From Gigaspora rosea (Eukaryota; Glomeromycota; Glomeromycetes; Diversisporales; Gigasporaceae): a stretch of DNA of 64,000 bases. The stretch covers positions 105,269-169,268 of the forward strand of contig QKWP01000423.1 in the NCBI GenBank assembly GCA_003550325.1, given 5' to 3'. Position 1 is the stretch's first letter; every line of letters begins with the position of its first letter. The notes under the pieces are model-generated. The model was not told where the DNA came from, ran no database searches, and saw only the letters and a list, made by a program, of their open reading frames with translations. Of this stretch, positions 10,035 to 22,840 are shown one piece after another. The position numbers were made by a program, and so were the translations under genes.

Positions 10035-12243
10035 TTTTTATAAACAAAGGTAACTGTAGAAAAAATTCGTAGTTCTTTTTGTCGACGAGTTTGGAGTTAA
10101 TCTTTATATTATATAACATTATCACGAGATACCGGATAAGATTGCGAACTACACCGATACGTTATCGTTATACATTTACGTACACAATTAAACTTTGTGC
10201 TAACTGTACCATTGTGTTTTGTATACATCCGAATTAAACCACATGAAGACAAAAACCTGTTGAATCTCCAGAAAATGGCAGAGACAAAGTCTTTTAAACT
10301 TGTACCGGATCTTTATATATTTAGTTTAATAGCTCCGATTTAAAATATGGTCGAATAATTTTGTCTATACATTACACAAACAGATAATTTATTACGCCAT
10401 TTAAACATACTGTATATAAGAGATATTTAAAGTCTAACATTGATAACCCGTCTTTACAGTCAATATAAAGTACAGTACGTATCAGGTACGTATGTACTGT
10501 ACATGCTATTCAACCGATTAAAAGCATTTGAAAAATACATTACAGAATAAGCAATTGGGAGGACTTTTAATTTTTATGTATGAAATTGTTAAAAGACCTC
10601 TAACTCTGATATAGACGAATAAAGAATGATTTGCATTTTAAGCAACCAATCAAATTTCGTAGTTTGCGCACAACATCAGAGCGACTATCGCTATGCTTCT
10701 ATCGTTAGCTGTTAGATCATGAGGTCATAACCTATATTTTAGCCAATAGGTCGCGTAACACCAAGAATCTTCGGAACTTTTTTTGTTTCACATCATTTGT
10801 TTTCATGGAATTTTAAAGCCGTATGTTTACACGAAAACATTTCCAGTGCTTGTAGACTAATGGTGTTCTCAATCACCTCAATCAATTGACCAGAGGCAAA
10901 TTTTCAATTATATAGTCGGAAATTGAATAAATGAATCGATGAGTTACCATTTCAATGAACAAATTAGCGAGATACAAACCACCTTTTTTCTTCAAAAATT
11001 TACCATTGATAAAGATCGCTCAAACACTACTTTTATATTTTTTACATAACAAACATAATGAATAATAAATTCTCAACAAGTTTCTAACCGATCCAAAAAA
11101 AATGACTATTTTATTTTTATTAATACTAGAAGCTTTTAAAAACAAATCGATATTTTTTTGATACGAACATAGTAAATACAACTATAATGAATATTGTTCC
11201 ATTCTTCGCTCATTACAAAAAAAAAATTTTTTTTACTTCTTATTGCTGTAAAGCAACTTTCGCTGATGATTCTATAAATTGTTTGCAACAAAAAATTTAA
11301 ATTTGTAAAATCATTAAAAAGCAGATTATGCAATTGAAGTTGAAGCTTCAGTAGCTGATTGAATAGAATTTTCTTAGATTTTTAGAGTATGTATGCTCAA
11401 CATTTAAATTCTATAAAATTGTGATGCTTGAGCATCATTATAACAACCTTAGCTGGCTATGTTTCTAATTGGTTAATTAAAATCACATGATAAAAAATAA
11501 GATGTGATTAATGTGATTAATCGTTAGATCTTGTCTTATAATATGTGAAAGTCAAAAAAATTGCATACCGTAAATACTCCGTAAATGCAGTATATAACTT
11601 TTTAAAAACTGAACCTATCTTAAATTTTTACATATAGTGGATTTTATCTAAAGCCAACATATTTTATATATAGGCGTCAATTTTTTAGCTGTTATATAAC
11701 CTAATTATCCAAAAAAATTCAGAAACCTTAATACAAATTTAAATTTTATTAATAAAATTTAAAATTTTATTAACAAATTCAAATTTTGTTATGTTTTTTT
11801 TTTAGAGTAAATTTATTCATTGCCCCATGCGATGCGCCTTATAAGTCGCTCTCCCAATCAAATTTCAAGATCAGGTGTAACGTTACACGATCAAAAAATT
11901 CAAAACAAACGTTCGTTTTGTCAAAAACCGTCTATAACTTAAAATTGAATATATGAAACTACTCTTAGGATTCTAACAAAAAAAATTCCTTGCAAAATTT
12001 TACTATAAACACTTTTTCTTACCCTTACACACAATCTATACCTCACCTAACCCTATCCAATGAAAAAACGGGTTATTTTAATTGTTTTGATTTTACATTA
12101 CCCTGATTTTATGATCTGCGGCAGGTGCGACAACATCACACGTGCGATGTATAAATTATTTCTTTTTTTTATATATAGGTGCTAAAATTTTAAATTATAT
12201 ATAAATTTAAATTAATTAATAATTTGTAAATTAATCAAAAAAT
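10035..12243. other. Intergenic region upstream of the BTB gene
   Basis: About 2.2 kb with no convincing frame. A short perfect-looking inverted repeat (TACAGTACGTATC / GGTACGTATGTACTGTA) lies near 10470-10502. From about 11800 GC content rises (ATGCGATGCGCC, AACGTTACACGATC) but no gene was recognised. The LINE target duplication ends the stretch. Confidence 0.5.
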
Positions 12244-12700
12244 ACTCTTCCTGCTGATCCTCTGTACACAAACGTTCCTGGAAAAATTTTTAAAAAAATA
12301 GCAGAAAACACATAGATAGGCTTTAAGAAACATACAAAAAGTGATTAAAGAAAAAGAAAGGTTAGAAAAAACCACCTAGGGTTACTTAATATAAAAATAC
12401 TCTGCCACGCCAAGAAGCTTGGAAAACACAAACTTTCTAAAGACTTTACGAGTTAGCCTAAAACTAAGGAAAACTGGGGAATTTGGCTAGACCCTGTACC
12501 GCCAATCACTAGGTCCAAAACCAGAAGCAAACAAGTAAACAAACAAACAGGTCTAGGACACCTACAGCAAAACAACAAGTCACGAACCGGTTACTATTAT
12601 TACAAAGTAGTCACGTTCGCTTGCAGGAATTAGAACATCGAAAACAGAAAGTTCGAATCAGGATCAACAGCATAATCAGAATCTACATAAGTAGAACATC

Positions 12701-14086
12701 ATGGAATTTTTTAACAAATTTAAGGATCTTTTTAAAAGACCAGAAAGTGAAATAATCGAAATTACTATGAGTCAAGAAAAACTCGTTCTGGAAAGAGACA
12801 AACAAGTCGCTAACTTACTTGGCATTACATACCCAGGTACAGTTTATATTATTAGGCGGGCCTGCGAAATTATGGAATGAAAACAACTCGGAATTACGCA
12901 AGAAGAAAAACAACCGGTTGAGTCCAAAACAGAAAGCCTAGAAAAAAAAATAGAGATACCCGAATTCAAAAATGCCATAAGTAAAAAAATTGCGCTAACA
13001 ATACAAGAAGGAGGTCATTCAGACTACGGCATAGAGGATTTGGAAAGACAAATTTCAAACATAATTGAAACGTCGATAGAAGCGGAAAAGAGTGGAATTT
13101 ATCAACTCAGTAAAAGAAATGAGACTGAGTCAATGCAAGATCGTGGAGAAAGGGTGCTAGCAGTGAACTCATGCGGAAAAGAAGTGAAGGCATCTATAAA
13201 AGATGATCAGAACACAAGCAAAGGCGATACTACACAAGATCATGATACAAGCGTGAATGAAAGCTTGCTGCCCAATGAACAGACAGAGACGATACAAGAG
13301 TACACTTTATGGGACATTCCATCATACTACACTACAAAAGAAGTTACTGGTGTGTTGAGAAAGTACGGAAAGATAAAAGTGAAAGGGTGGAATATTAAAG
13401 CAAAAAACAAGACGGTAATAGTCTCAATCCAGTTTCACAGCAAGGAAGAAAGAAAACGGCTCGAAAACATGTGGGTGATCCCTACATCTAATGGAAAAGT
13501 ATCAAGAATAACAAAAGGAAAAAATCGTCTCGAAATTTTAACAAAAAGAGCCAAATTTAAAGCCACACTTAAAAATCTGCCATATTATGCACAGGAAGTA
13601 CTCCTACTCCGTCAACTCAAGAGACTTGGAGGTATGGCAGTGCATATTCCAATCAATAGTAATGGTAACCCAAAGAGTTAGGCAACGGTATACTTCAAAT
13701 CAGCTGAGGAGAAAGTTAAAGCTACAAAGTGTGGTATTAGCTACTATAATACAAAGCTGTTATAGAAATCAGAAAGCAACTCAAGTAGCAATAATCCAGA
13801 AAAGAATTTTACATGTGAAAACAGTAGCAGTCCCAAAGTTGAAGAAAGGAACTTCAAAGGAAAGCAGCTGACTAAACGTCCGAATAGTAACGATAAAAAG
13901 AGAGAGGAAAGTAAAACAAGAGGACGAGAACAGAAAAGAGAAATTCACAAGGAACCTAATACGATGAAAGCAGAAAAGCTAGTAGTTGTGAACCTTGACC
14001 AAACAAGTCTCCTTGAAGAAATACTAAAAAGGCTTTCAGCAATAGAGAAAAGAAATTTTAGAAAAGAGGCCCCGAATCGCTCCTAA
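12701..14086 (+). pseudogene. LINE ORF1 (RRM-like RNA-binding protein), interrupted
   Basis: The frame starts at ATG 12701 and runs to TAA 14084-14086, about 461 codons. It holds three in-frame stops: TGA 12878, TAG 13679, TAG 13763. The longest open part is 13040-13681 (213 residues). Residues around YTLWDIPSYYTTKEVTGVL, YGKIKVKG and TVIVSIQF look like an RRM, followed by a second RRM-like stretch beginning FKATLKNLPY. The C-terminal part is lysine/arginine-rich. The expected role is binding of the element RNA to form the retrotransposition particle. The stops could derive from TGG or CAG by single transitions. ORF2 opens in another frame at the end of ORF1. Confidence 0.75.
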
Positions 14087-17000
14087 GAGGTGCCATAGGC
14101 GTCTCTACGAACACAGAAGTGCTACAGTATATAAGTAGCACAGAAGAAGGTGATGTGGAGAAAAGGAGGCAGTTTGAAGTTTTGAGTGTTGGAACACATA
14201 ATATTAATGGAATAAAGACAAATAGGGGAAAAATGGACTTTGTAATAGAATACATGGAGGAAACAAAGATAGATATACTAGGTTTGGTAGAAACAAATGT
14301 ATCAGAAAAAGAAGGAAAGATGATGCTTAGAAAAGTTCAAGGTTATCACGGGTTTTGGTCATCTGCAGACGAGGACAAAGTGAAAGGGTCCGGAGTAGGT
14401 ATAATTATAAATAGCAAGTGGGAAAACCACGTCACAAAGGTGGAAAAGATCAGTCCGTATATCCTGTTAGTTACAATGTTTTTTAAGCGAGTTAGTATTG
14501 AAGTCATAATGATATATCAAGCACCGAACGATCACGAATTGGAAGAAAAGATCGTTAAGTACTTAAAAGGGAAGCTCTCCGAAAACAAAGAAAAGCATAC
14601 GAACCACCAAATAATTATTGGAGATTTTAATCAAACAGCGGAGAATGTGCTTGACAAAAAAGGAAAAGGAAAGGGGATGCCACAGAAGAAATCTAAACTA
14701 TTGGATATTCTAGTGTCGCACAATTTCAAAGACACTTTTAGGGAACTAAACCCAGAAAGTGTGAGCTATACTTGGAAAAGAAACGAGCAAGCATCTCGAA
14801 TTGACTATATATGGACAAGTAGTTCATGTAGTGATCAAGTTATGGATAGCAAAATAAAAGACATGACTTGCGTAACAGTAAGTGATCACGATCTAGTCTT
14901 GGCAAGGCTAGCAACTAACTTAGAGGAAAAAAGAAGACTAGGACGATAGCTTCAAAAGCAGAAAAAAGAAAAAAGGTTGCAGCTAGACCTAGAAATAGTA
15001 GGGGAAGAAGATTGGGAAAAATTCTGAGCCGGGTTAGACAAAGACCTACGGGAACAAGACGTAAACAAGAACATAGATAGAAAAAACCCGGACAAACTAT
15101 GGGAGGTAATTGAAAAATCGCTAGTTCAGGCAGTAAAGAAATACTTGCCAAGGAAAAAAAAGCGACTCTCAGTTGAGTCATGCAGTCTAGAAACTAGGGA
15201 TAAAGAAGAGAAAGATATTAGAAAAGACATTAAAATATTAGGCAAAATACAACGAAAGTTAAGAAAACAAGAAAGAGGAGAAACGAAAAGCCTAACAACT
15301 GAGCAAAAGCAGATATGCATAGAAATAATAGAAAGAAGAGAGCTTGGCAAGCATGAGCACATACAAGTTGAGGACCTCCTGAGGGAAGAAAGGATTGTAG
15401 GGTTTTGGAAAACACTAATTGCGCACTTGAACCTCTTACTGAAACAAAAAGAGGAAAAAAGAATAAGAGGTTTCATCGAAACTCGTCATGACATGATCGT
15501 TAAAGACCAAAAGAAGATGTTGACGAGCTTGCTAGACAAACCTTATAGAAAGATCAAGCTTAACAAGGTTATAGTTCGGGATAAGGACGACGAACCGTGG
15601 CTAATAAACAACACAGAAGAAGTGTTGGAGGCAGTACATGCGCACTTCAGTGGCCAGTATATAGAAAGAAAACACAAGGCAGATGATATGCCAGAAAGCT
15701 GGAAGTCAGTTTACAAGGCACGTGAAAATGTCAAGGCTGAATGGTATAATGAAATAGAAAAAAGTGTCACAATAGAAGAGTGGGATGAAGCCGTAAGAAA
15801 TACAAAAAATAATTCAGCTCCAGGACAATCTGGGATCACGTACCCTCTATTAAAACGAGTGGGAAAAAAAGCCAAAGAGCTATTGGCAGAACTAGCATCA
15901 GTATGCTTAAGAAAGGGGCTAATACCAAGAAAATGGAAGCTGGAGTTGCTATATCCGATTCCAAAACATGAAGACTGGAATTACAATCTAAATAACGTAA
16001 GGCCAATAGCTCTTATTGAGGTCGTAAGAAAATGTACAGTAAGAATTCTAACAATCAGACTGTGCAAAATATTAAAAGAAAGAGACATTTTGCGTGGCTA
16101 CAACTTTGCTGGATTGCCAGGAGGTGGCACAGCTGCGCCAATTCACATAATTAACAACATAGTTGAAGATGCGAAAGAACATGGAAGAGAGTTATGGATG
16201 GCTTTCCAGGACATGAAGAAGGCATTCGACTCTGTCAGTTTAAAAATGTTAAGACTAGCTATGTGTAGAATTAAAATCCCAGAGTGCATAGTTTCCTTCA
16301 TAATAGAGCTATTTGATAAACGGGAAATAGAAGTAATTACAGGAGTAGGGAATACGGCGAAATTCCAAGCTATGGACGGTATAGACCAAGGGGAGGTGAT
16401 TTCCCCCTTGGTCTGGCAAATATTTTACGACCCGCTCTTGACAGTAATACAAAATAGAGAAGACCTAGGGTACGAAATTCAAGTGGATTGGCCTACAGAT
16501 ATTTGCGAGCTAAAACTTAGCACAATAAAGTGGAGGCAGGCGACCTTGGCATATGCCGACGATACGGTGTGGTTGGCAAAGTCCAAGGATGAAATGATGA
16601 AGATTATTAAAATATCCGAAGAATTCTTCGAAATCAACGACATAAAAATAAATGGTAACAAGTCTGAACTTATTGTTATCAACTCAAGCATCAAAAAGGC
16701 CAATTCACAAGAAAAGGACGAGGTACAAATGGGAGGTGCCACTGTCCAAGCAAAAGAAAAAGAAAGAGCTGTCCAGTACCTAGGAATCTGGCTATCAGAG
16801 CGGAAGGGAAAAGAATGCTGTTCCGAGATTGTCAAAAGAGAAGTCCAGCAAGTTATAAAGGCGATTAGGAAAAAGAGAATGACGCTCGGTCAACTAATTT
16901 ATATAAACAATAGGGTGCTGATACCAAGGTTAGAATACCAACTGCAATGCAAATTACTGTCAGAAAATATGTGCACAAGATTACATCGCCCGATGTTAAT

Positions 17001-19602
17001 GATGATCAAAAACAAGGCGAACTTAGCAAAGACCTAGCAACGGCAGTTGTAACACACAAAAATCTAATAGATGCTAAAACCCTATGGCAGAACCAGATTG
17101 CGCACCACTTTACGGAGCTAGCAATAAGGCTCAATGATGATAGTGCAGTGGGACACACCACTTGGATCAGAGTAATGCAAAGTCAACTACGTTGTAAATG
17201 TACAAAAAACATATTAGAAGTAAACAGTGCAAGACTGGAAAATCACTGTATTAAGAACAATCTGTCATACAATATAGTCAAGCTGGCTAAAAGATTCAAA
17301 CTAGAAATTAGGAACATCACAAAGGCAAACGTGCTAAATTTTGCCACAAGCAATCTAGAGCTGGCAGGATTGCTGAATAAACGTGGCCTAACAAGTTTCT
17401 GTAATGAGAAAAAGCTGCACCTATATACGGTAGGGCAGCTGTTAAATCCAAGCGGAACCAAGATGCTCACCTGGCAGCAAGTCAAGAAAATAAGAGGACA
17501 AAAGTGTAGTGGAAAAAAGGCAATCTGGTTTGTGAAACTGGAGCAGGAGTTGCTAGTAGAAAGTACAGAAACTAGGAGAATCAAGGAAAGGTTTAAAGCG
17601 GCAGAAACAAATAACATGGTGTGTAAGACCAATCTAGAAGAAATCTCGAGTGACAAAAGAAGAAAAGAGTAGATCGTTTTTGGCATGAAAAATCAACAGA
17701 AAGAATATGAAATTGTGAGAATCCTCAAAAAGAAGACAAACCAAAAACTTCTCCTTTAGCATTGGGTAAGCGAAGAAGGCTCCAGGGAAAAGTCACGCTC
17801 AATTAGAAAGTGCCAAGGCTGCGAACTTGCAGAGGATGGAGAAAAGGGAGAGTGCATCTTTTTTAAAGCGTTTAAGAGCAACAAAAGAGTAAATGACAAA
17901 AGACTCATACAGAGAAATAAAGAAGGTGAAGAAGAACGATATGAACTAGAGTGTGACTGGGAGCATTTAGTTCCATTCGCAACAATGAGCATAGAGAGAA
18001 ACGAAGAAGTAGAAGAACAACCACCTCCAATAGTGATAGTGAAGCTAGCTGAAGAAGAGTTTATAGAAAGCCAAATTGAGTGGACAGAAGCACAGAAAGG
18101 CTAAAAAAAATAGGGTTTAAGATCAGAGATGGAAGCCGATTTGAGGAATACTCAGATAGATCACTGAATTGCGAAGGTGTAGGAATAGGAAAAACAGAGT
18201 TAGGAATTGGCTGGGTTATTAGTAGAATAGATAGTAGAGTAGAAAATATAGAATTTAGTAGTAAGTTTAGTGACTGGCCTGCTTCAATGAGAGTAGAATT
18301 AGGTGCGATTTGGACAGCCTTATTAGTTATGCCACAGGAGGCAGAAGTACACATTTATACTGATAGCACAGGCGCAATTAGTGCTATTAAGAAAGGGAAA
18401 AAATCATAAGAACACGAGAGGATCTGAAGCTCAAGAACGGGAGCATTTTGCGAGCAATCATAAAGTGTTGGAACAAGAAAAAGCTTAAGCTACATATGCA
18501 CAAGGTAAAAAGTCATAGCGGTAATGAGCTAAACGAGGCGGCAGACAGGCTGGCCAAGGAAGGAGCAAAGGGCCAGCATACTTTCAAAGGAAAGCCAGAT
18601 CACACAAAGACATTATCTGCCTACCCTTACTGGGAAAACAACATCATCGATCAACCCTTGAGAAACTTCGTCAACACTATGATGATTGCACATTACGATG
18701 CAGAATGGGCAGCGCTTAGCTCCATAGGGGAGTTAATAGAAAAGGATACAGGCGATGATAGTAGCAGGAGTAGGTGGAGAGCATTATGGGATAATATATG
18801 CAGAAATAAAGGGTCAAGATGCACAAGCGAAAAAAGAAGTAGAGCCTGGGTTTTCCAGATCAAATGTGTTGTTCAACAGCTCCCAACAAAGGACACCCTC
18901 TACAAAAGAAAACCCGAGGTATACGAAATCAGTACATGCATCAGCTGCCTAAGAAAAGAAGAGACACAAGACCATCTAGCATCCTGCGAAGTATACGAAA
19001 TTTTGTGGAAAAGAACAAGACGAGAAGTCTGTAGTATGGTAATGTCAAAGTTGAAAAAAAAGGAAGACCTTAAAACAGTGGACGAAACAACATGGGAAGA
19101 AGTCCTGTTTGGAAGCACCGATGAAGAAAAAGAAACGAGGCAAGCCGCGTTAATTAGAGGGTATATCCCAAAAGAAGTTGATGAGAGAATCAAACAATTT
19201 ATTTGTGAAAAGCCAAAAAAGAAAAAACAAATTCTCTGCCTGCTAGTACGCTGCTTCTGGAAAGTATTTTATAAACGAATTTGGTGCTTTAGATGCGAAG
19301 TTTTCAATGAATGGGAAAAGGCAAACGGAATCTCGCTAAGACAAAAGAAGGGAAAGCAAGACGAGAAAAGTAGGAAACCAGAAAAAAGGAAAAGCAGGGA
19401 AATACGTATAGAAGAAGATAAAGAGAATGGTCAGTTAGGTAAAGGAGTGAACGATGAGAAAGAAAAAGAGAAGGAAAAGAAAAGAAAGATCTTAGGCGTT
19501 GCACAAGAAACAATAAGAAACTATATTTCTGGCTTCAGTAAACCGGCTTGGTCGTCTCTCGTCAAACCGGTATACAAGAAGGATAAAAATATTAATAGCT
19601 AA
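14062..19602 (+). pseudogene. LINE ORF2: endonuclease, reverse transcriptase, RNase H, with breaks
   Basis: AP endonuclease at about 14160-14940: HNINGIKT, LVETNV, IIIGDFNQT, SDHDLVLA. Reverse transcriptase at 15145-17037 (630 residues open): FQDMKKAFDSV, GIDQGEVISPLVW and the YADD core LAYADDTVWLA (16552-16563). RNase H at about 18130-18580: YSDRSL in place of the usual TDGS, ELGAIWTALL, IYTDSTGA, and HSGNELNEAADRLAK. All four acidic positions are present. Near the C terminus, CISCLRKEETQDHLASC resembles the zinc motif of related LINEs. Breaks: TAG 14947, TGA 15025, a frameshift near 17030, TAG 17670, TAG 17757, frameshifts near 18095 and 18400 (A runs). No ATG occurs in frame before 14233, so initiation probably depends on ORF1. 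As sequenced it cannot encode one polypeptide. Confidence 0.88.
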
Positions 19603-19869
19603 TCGGTTCTGACAAGGCTAACAGCCTCCGCCTGTGGACGTTTAAATAACTCTCAGTGAGTTGAGGGCTTTAAAAAGAGGGAAACGGCTGTCATGGCAGG
19701 TCGCACCTGGGCTTCGTTGAAGTCGAGTGAGTCTTTATTAGATATAGAAAAGTTTAAAGTATATAGTAATATAGAAGTAAACTTAGTGCATGTATATGTA
19801 ATTCTAATTAATAAAGGCAGGGCCGCTAGTTAAAAAAAAAAAATAAATAAAATAAATTAATCAAAAAAT

Positions 19870-20106
19870 GATCTGCAATCATTAAGGATAGAGTATATGT
19901 CAATCATTTTATTAATAAACTATTAACAAAATTTATAATTTAGTAATTAGTATATAGATAAATTAAAAATTTTATTATACATATGGGCAGATTTATGGAA
20001 TTGTTTATTTATTTTGATGCACTTCAAAAAAATTTACATTATACAGATCACAGGTGCATCAATCAATTAACATATTTGTGATCCAATCAAATTCAATATG
20101 GATATA
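19870..20106. other. Spacer with a short dispersed repeat
   Basis: CATATGGGCAGATTTATGG at 19980-19998 recurs in reverse complement at about 24170-24188, so part of an unclassified repeat lies here. No gene. Confidence 0.4.
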
Positions 20107-20356
20107 TGGGGGCTCGTCAGTAGAAAGGAGGTAGAAAGTTTCTAAGTAAAATTTTTTTAGACTTTGAACTAAAATATCTCAATAACTACTAAACTAAATT
20201 TAATAATTTCTTTTTTATTTTAATTATATGTAGTTATAAAATTAAAATAAAAAAATTTATTTAATTTGATAGTAGTTTTGAACTACAGTATTTTAATTTA
20301 AAATTTAAAAAAAAAGTGGTAAAAACTTTTTACAACTTTCTACTGACGAGCCCTCA
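20107..20356. mobile_element. 250-bp TA-flanked MITE (copy 2)
   Basis: Ends TGGGGGCTCGTCAGTAGAAA and its complement, TA on both sides (20105-20106, 20357-20358). Interior collinear with 7030-7279. Tc1/mariner-like by duplication and TIR. Confidence 0.85.
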
Positions 20357-20455
20357 TATAGTCGATTTAACTGTTACTAACTTCGCTTTACATATACAAT
20401 AATCTTATTCCCGCTCTTGTTTATACTTCTATATTATTTTCTTTCTTATTGACCA

Positions 20456-20754
20456 AAAGGACCCTGGACATCTAGTATAGAGGTCATACTTGTTTTTTTA
20501 GCAAAAGCCCCTAAAATTTGAGAAGCAAAAAACAGCTTTTGCCAATTATCTTGGTATCCAATAGACCAATTTGAACAAACTTTTTTTTAAAATGAAGCTC
20601 TTAGTGAGGCATATCTAACAAAAAAAAGTTCATTCAATTCAGATTACTAGATTAAAAGTTATTTAAACAAATAAATTTTGTCATTTTCAGCAAATTGGGT
20701 CAAAATTGGCCAAAATCCAGTTATAACCTATATGAGAGATGTCCGGAGTCCTTG
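20456..20754. mobile_element. 299-bp MITE with 5-bp TSD (AAGGAC family, copy 1)
   Basis: Ends AAAGGACCCTGGACATCT and AGATGTCCGGAGTCCTT are inverted. GACCA flanks both sides (20451-20455, 20755-20759). Copy 2, at 34241-35031, also has a 5-bp duplication. No frame. Superfamily not assigned. Confidence 0.85.
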
Positions 20755-20759
20755 ACCAG

Positions 20760-22210
20760 ATTGCTGATTCAAAATTTCCATTTTTTTTATCTTTCTTATT
20801 TACGAATTTCTTAAATAATTAAGAGTTGCTAATGAAAAGTAAAAATTTTGCTAGAGAAAAAAAATAGAAAAAGATAAGATAGAAAACGAAAGAGGTTTTG
20901 TTATTTGTAGTAAGTTATATTTTGTGAACAATAACATATGTATATTATTGTATTATTAACAATTACTGATTTATTTTTAGCAGATTCTATATTATGATGA
21001 CAATTGTATAGATGTTATATTCAAGTATTAAATACTCCAAGTTCCTATATAACCAAAAATAAGAATTTTATTATTACTTTATTATAAAAAAAGTTCAAGA
21101 TTTTAAAAGTATCACACAAATATTGTACTTATTTTTCTAATTTTTTTTTAATTAAAAACTATTCGTTCAAAGATTATATATTTTAAGATAATTTTTTTAA
21201 TGAATTTTTCAAGTATTCTATAAAAACGAATGCTTAGAACCCATATATTAATAGAAAAAATAAAACATAGTCTTATTCTTTGGCCTTATATAAATAACTA
21301 GTAAAAATTTCCAGATGATTGCACATCTATATAGAAAGTTGATACATTTTAAAGTAACAACTAATATTATTTTTCCATAAGTACAACCCATATTGGCAGC
21401 TTTTTGATAATAAATGAATACCAGATTTTCCTTTCTCATAATAAACATCAATACAAAATATTCTTTTTTAGTATGTTCTATATTAGCAAACTTTTGATAA
21501 TAAATAAATGCTAAGTCTTATAGTATAATGTAATAGCAATAGAACTGCAATAAACAAAACTCTAATAAAATTCCAAATCTCTTGACGAAAGACAAGCACT
21601 TGCAAAATCCTCACAAAAAACCAAAGTTCTAAATCTCCCTAGTTAAAGATGAAACCTGTAATCTAAATTTTTCTTATGAAGCAAAATGAATAACAAAGTA
21701 TAAGTTAGATAATCAAAGAAATTTATCAATAAGTGATGCTAAGAAAAAATGGAACATTGGTTTATTATTTATTATTTTAAATAATAAATAATAAACTAAT
21801 GTTCCATTTTACCTTGGCATCACTTACATAATACATTGCAACACTATTGCAACCTCTTCAACATATTTTTATTTTAGCACAAATATATAATTTACTTCAT
21901 AAATGTGTTTTTGTGGTCTTCGTAAGATCATTTAAAGAATTTTACAGTATTTAAAATTATTAAATCTACCTTATAACTCTCAAAATAACCAACTCTTTTA
22001 ATAGCAACTCTGTAATAGCAATAATGGTCAAGATTTGGTAAAGTTAGCATACTATATAGTAGTTTTTTCTAGCTGCCAAGCTTTCAATATTACTATAGTA
22101 TTACTATATAATACAAATAAATAATACTTCGAAAACTAAATTTATTTGGTTATTGCTTATAGTTTTTGGATTGTTCTTGAATTATCACTATAACAAAAAA
22201 CTAAATTACC
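20760..22210. other. AT-rich region without a gene
   Basis: No coding frame supported. The only structured item is the hairpin at 21730-21826, listed separately. Confidence 0.5.
21730..21826. repeat. 97-bp near-perfect hairpin
   Basis: TAAGTGATGCTAAGAAAAAA followed by TGGAACATTGGTTTATTATT is mirrored by its complement through GGCATCACTTA with almost no loop. It resembles the small hAT-like hairpins at 3322 and 60494 in its TRAGTGATGC end, but no target duplication is visible. Confidence 0.7.
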
Positions 22211-22776
22211 CGTAGGTTTCTAAAAATAAGCTACCTTCAAAAGAAGCTACCCCCAGATTTTCAGAAAAATTTTTAAAGAAATCATTAACAGTCGCTACAA
22301 ATGGAACCCTGCATAGCAAAACAGTGCATTGGGACAATTATGTAATTTTGAGAAAATCACAATTGAAAATTATCATGTGATTAACTTTAATTATAATAAC
22401 GAACCAAATTCTAAATTTACACACATTTTATTAATATATTTTAAAAATTAATAACATTTTTAGAAAGATACAATATATAAACAGATTATTATTATAAAAT
22501 CTTAAAATATGATTGGTTGGCCCAATGCACCGTTTTGCTGTGCGGGTTCCATATGAAACTTTTTTTTTACTATATAAACTTCAAAAATCCAATTAATAAA
22601 GTTGTTTAGTGCAACAAAATACACTTATAGTAAAAATTTTATGGCATTTGGACAACTTTTTATTAGTATGTTTTTCAATTTTTCGAAAAATTTAACAATC
22701 TAAAAATAAGCTACCTCTATGATTTATTGTGTAACTTTTTGGCCAAAAAGGGTAGCTTATTTTCGGACAAATACAG
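22211..22776. mobile_element. AAGCTACC-family MITE (copy 2) with a nested MITE
   Basis: Left end GTAGGTTTCTAAAAATAAGC and right end GCTTATTTTCGGACAAATAC are inverted repeats. The interior matches the copies at 3611-5337 and 36462-36766, including TTGGCCAAAAAG. It is interrupted at 22303-22550. Confidence 0.8.
22303..22550. mobile_element. 248-bp MITE with TIR GGAACCC...GCAAAAC
   Basis: Left end GGAACCCTGCATAGCAAAAC, right end complement of GGAACCCGCACAGCAAAACG, then CATTGGG on both. It splits the surrounding AAGCTACC element. The target duplication is short and uncertain (AT). The word CATAGCAAAACA also occurs in the element at 26744-26893, so the two may be related. Confidence 0.8.
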
Positions 22777-22840
22777 TAATGAAAAGACAACAAATTAATA
22801 TTATAGTAGCTACAAAAATTGCTTTTATTTATGCAATTAG

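Larger units (their letters stand above)
12244..19852 (+). mobile_element. Full-length LINE (non-LTR retrotransposon), 7.6 kb
   Basis: The element is bounded by a 17-bp target duplication, TAAATTAATCAAAAAAT, at 12227-12243 and 19853-19869. It has a 5-prime leader, ORF1, ORF2 (AP endonuclease, reverse transcriptase, RNase H, CCHC-like motif), a 3-prime UTR with structured GC-rich text (19605-19730) and an A-rich tail (AAAAAAAAATAAATAAAAT). The domain order and RNase H place it in the broad I/Tad-like group of LINEs. A complete length and exact target duplication indicate a rather recent insertion, yet both ORFs carry breaks. Several breaks lie in A runs, so sequencing error is possible. Confidence 0.93.
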
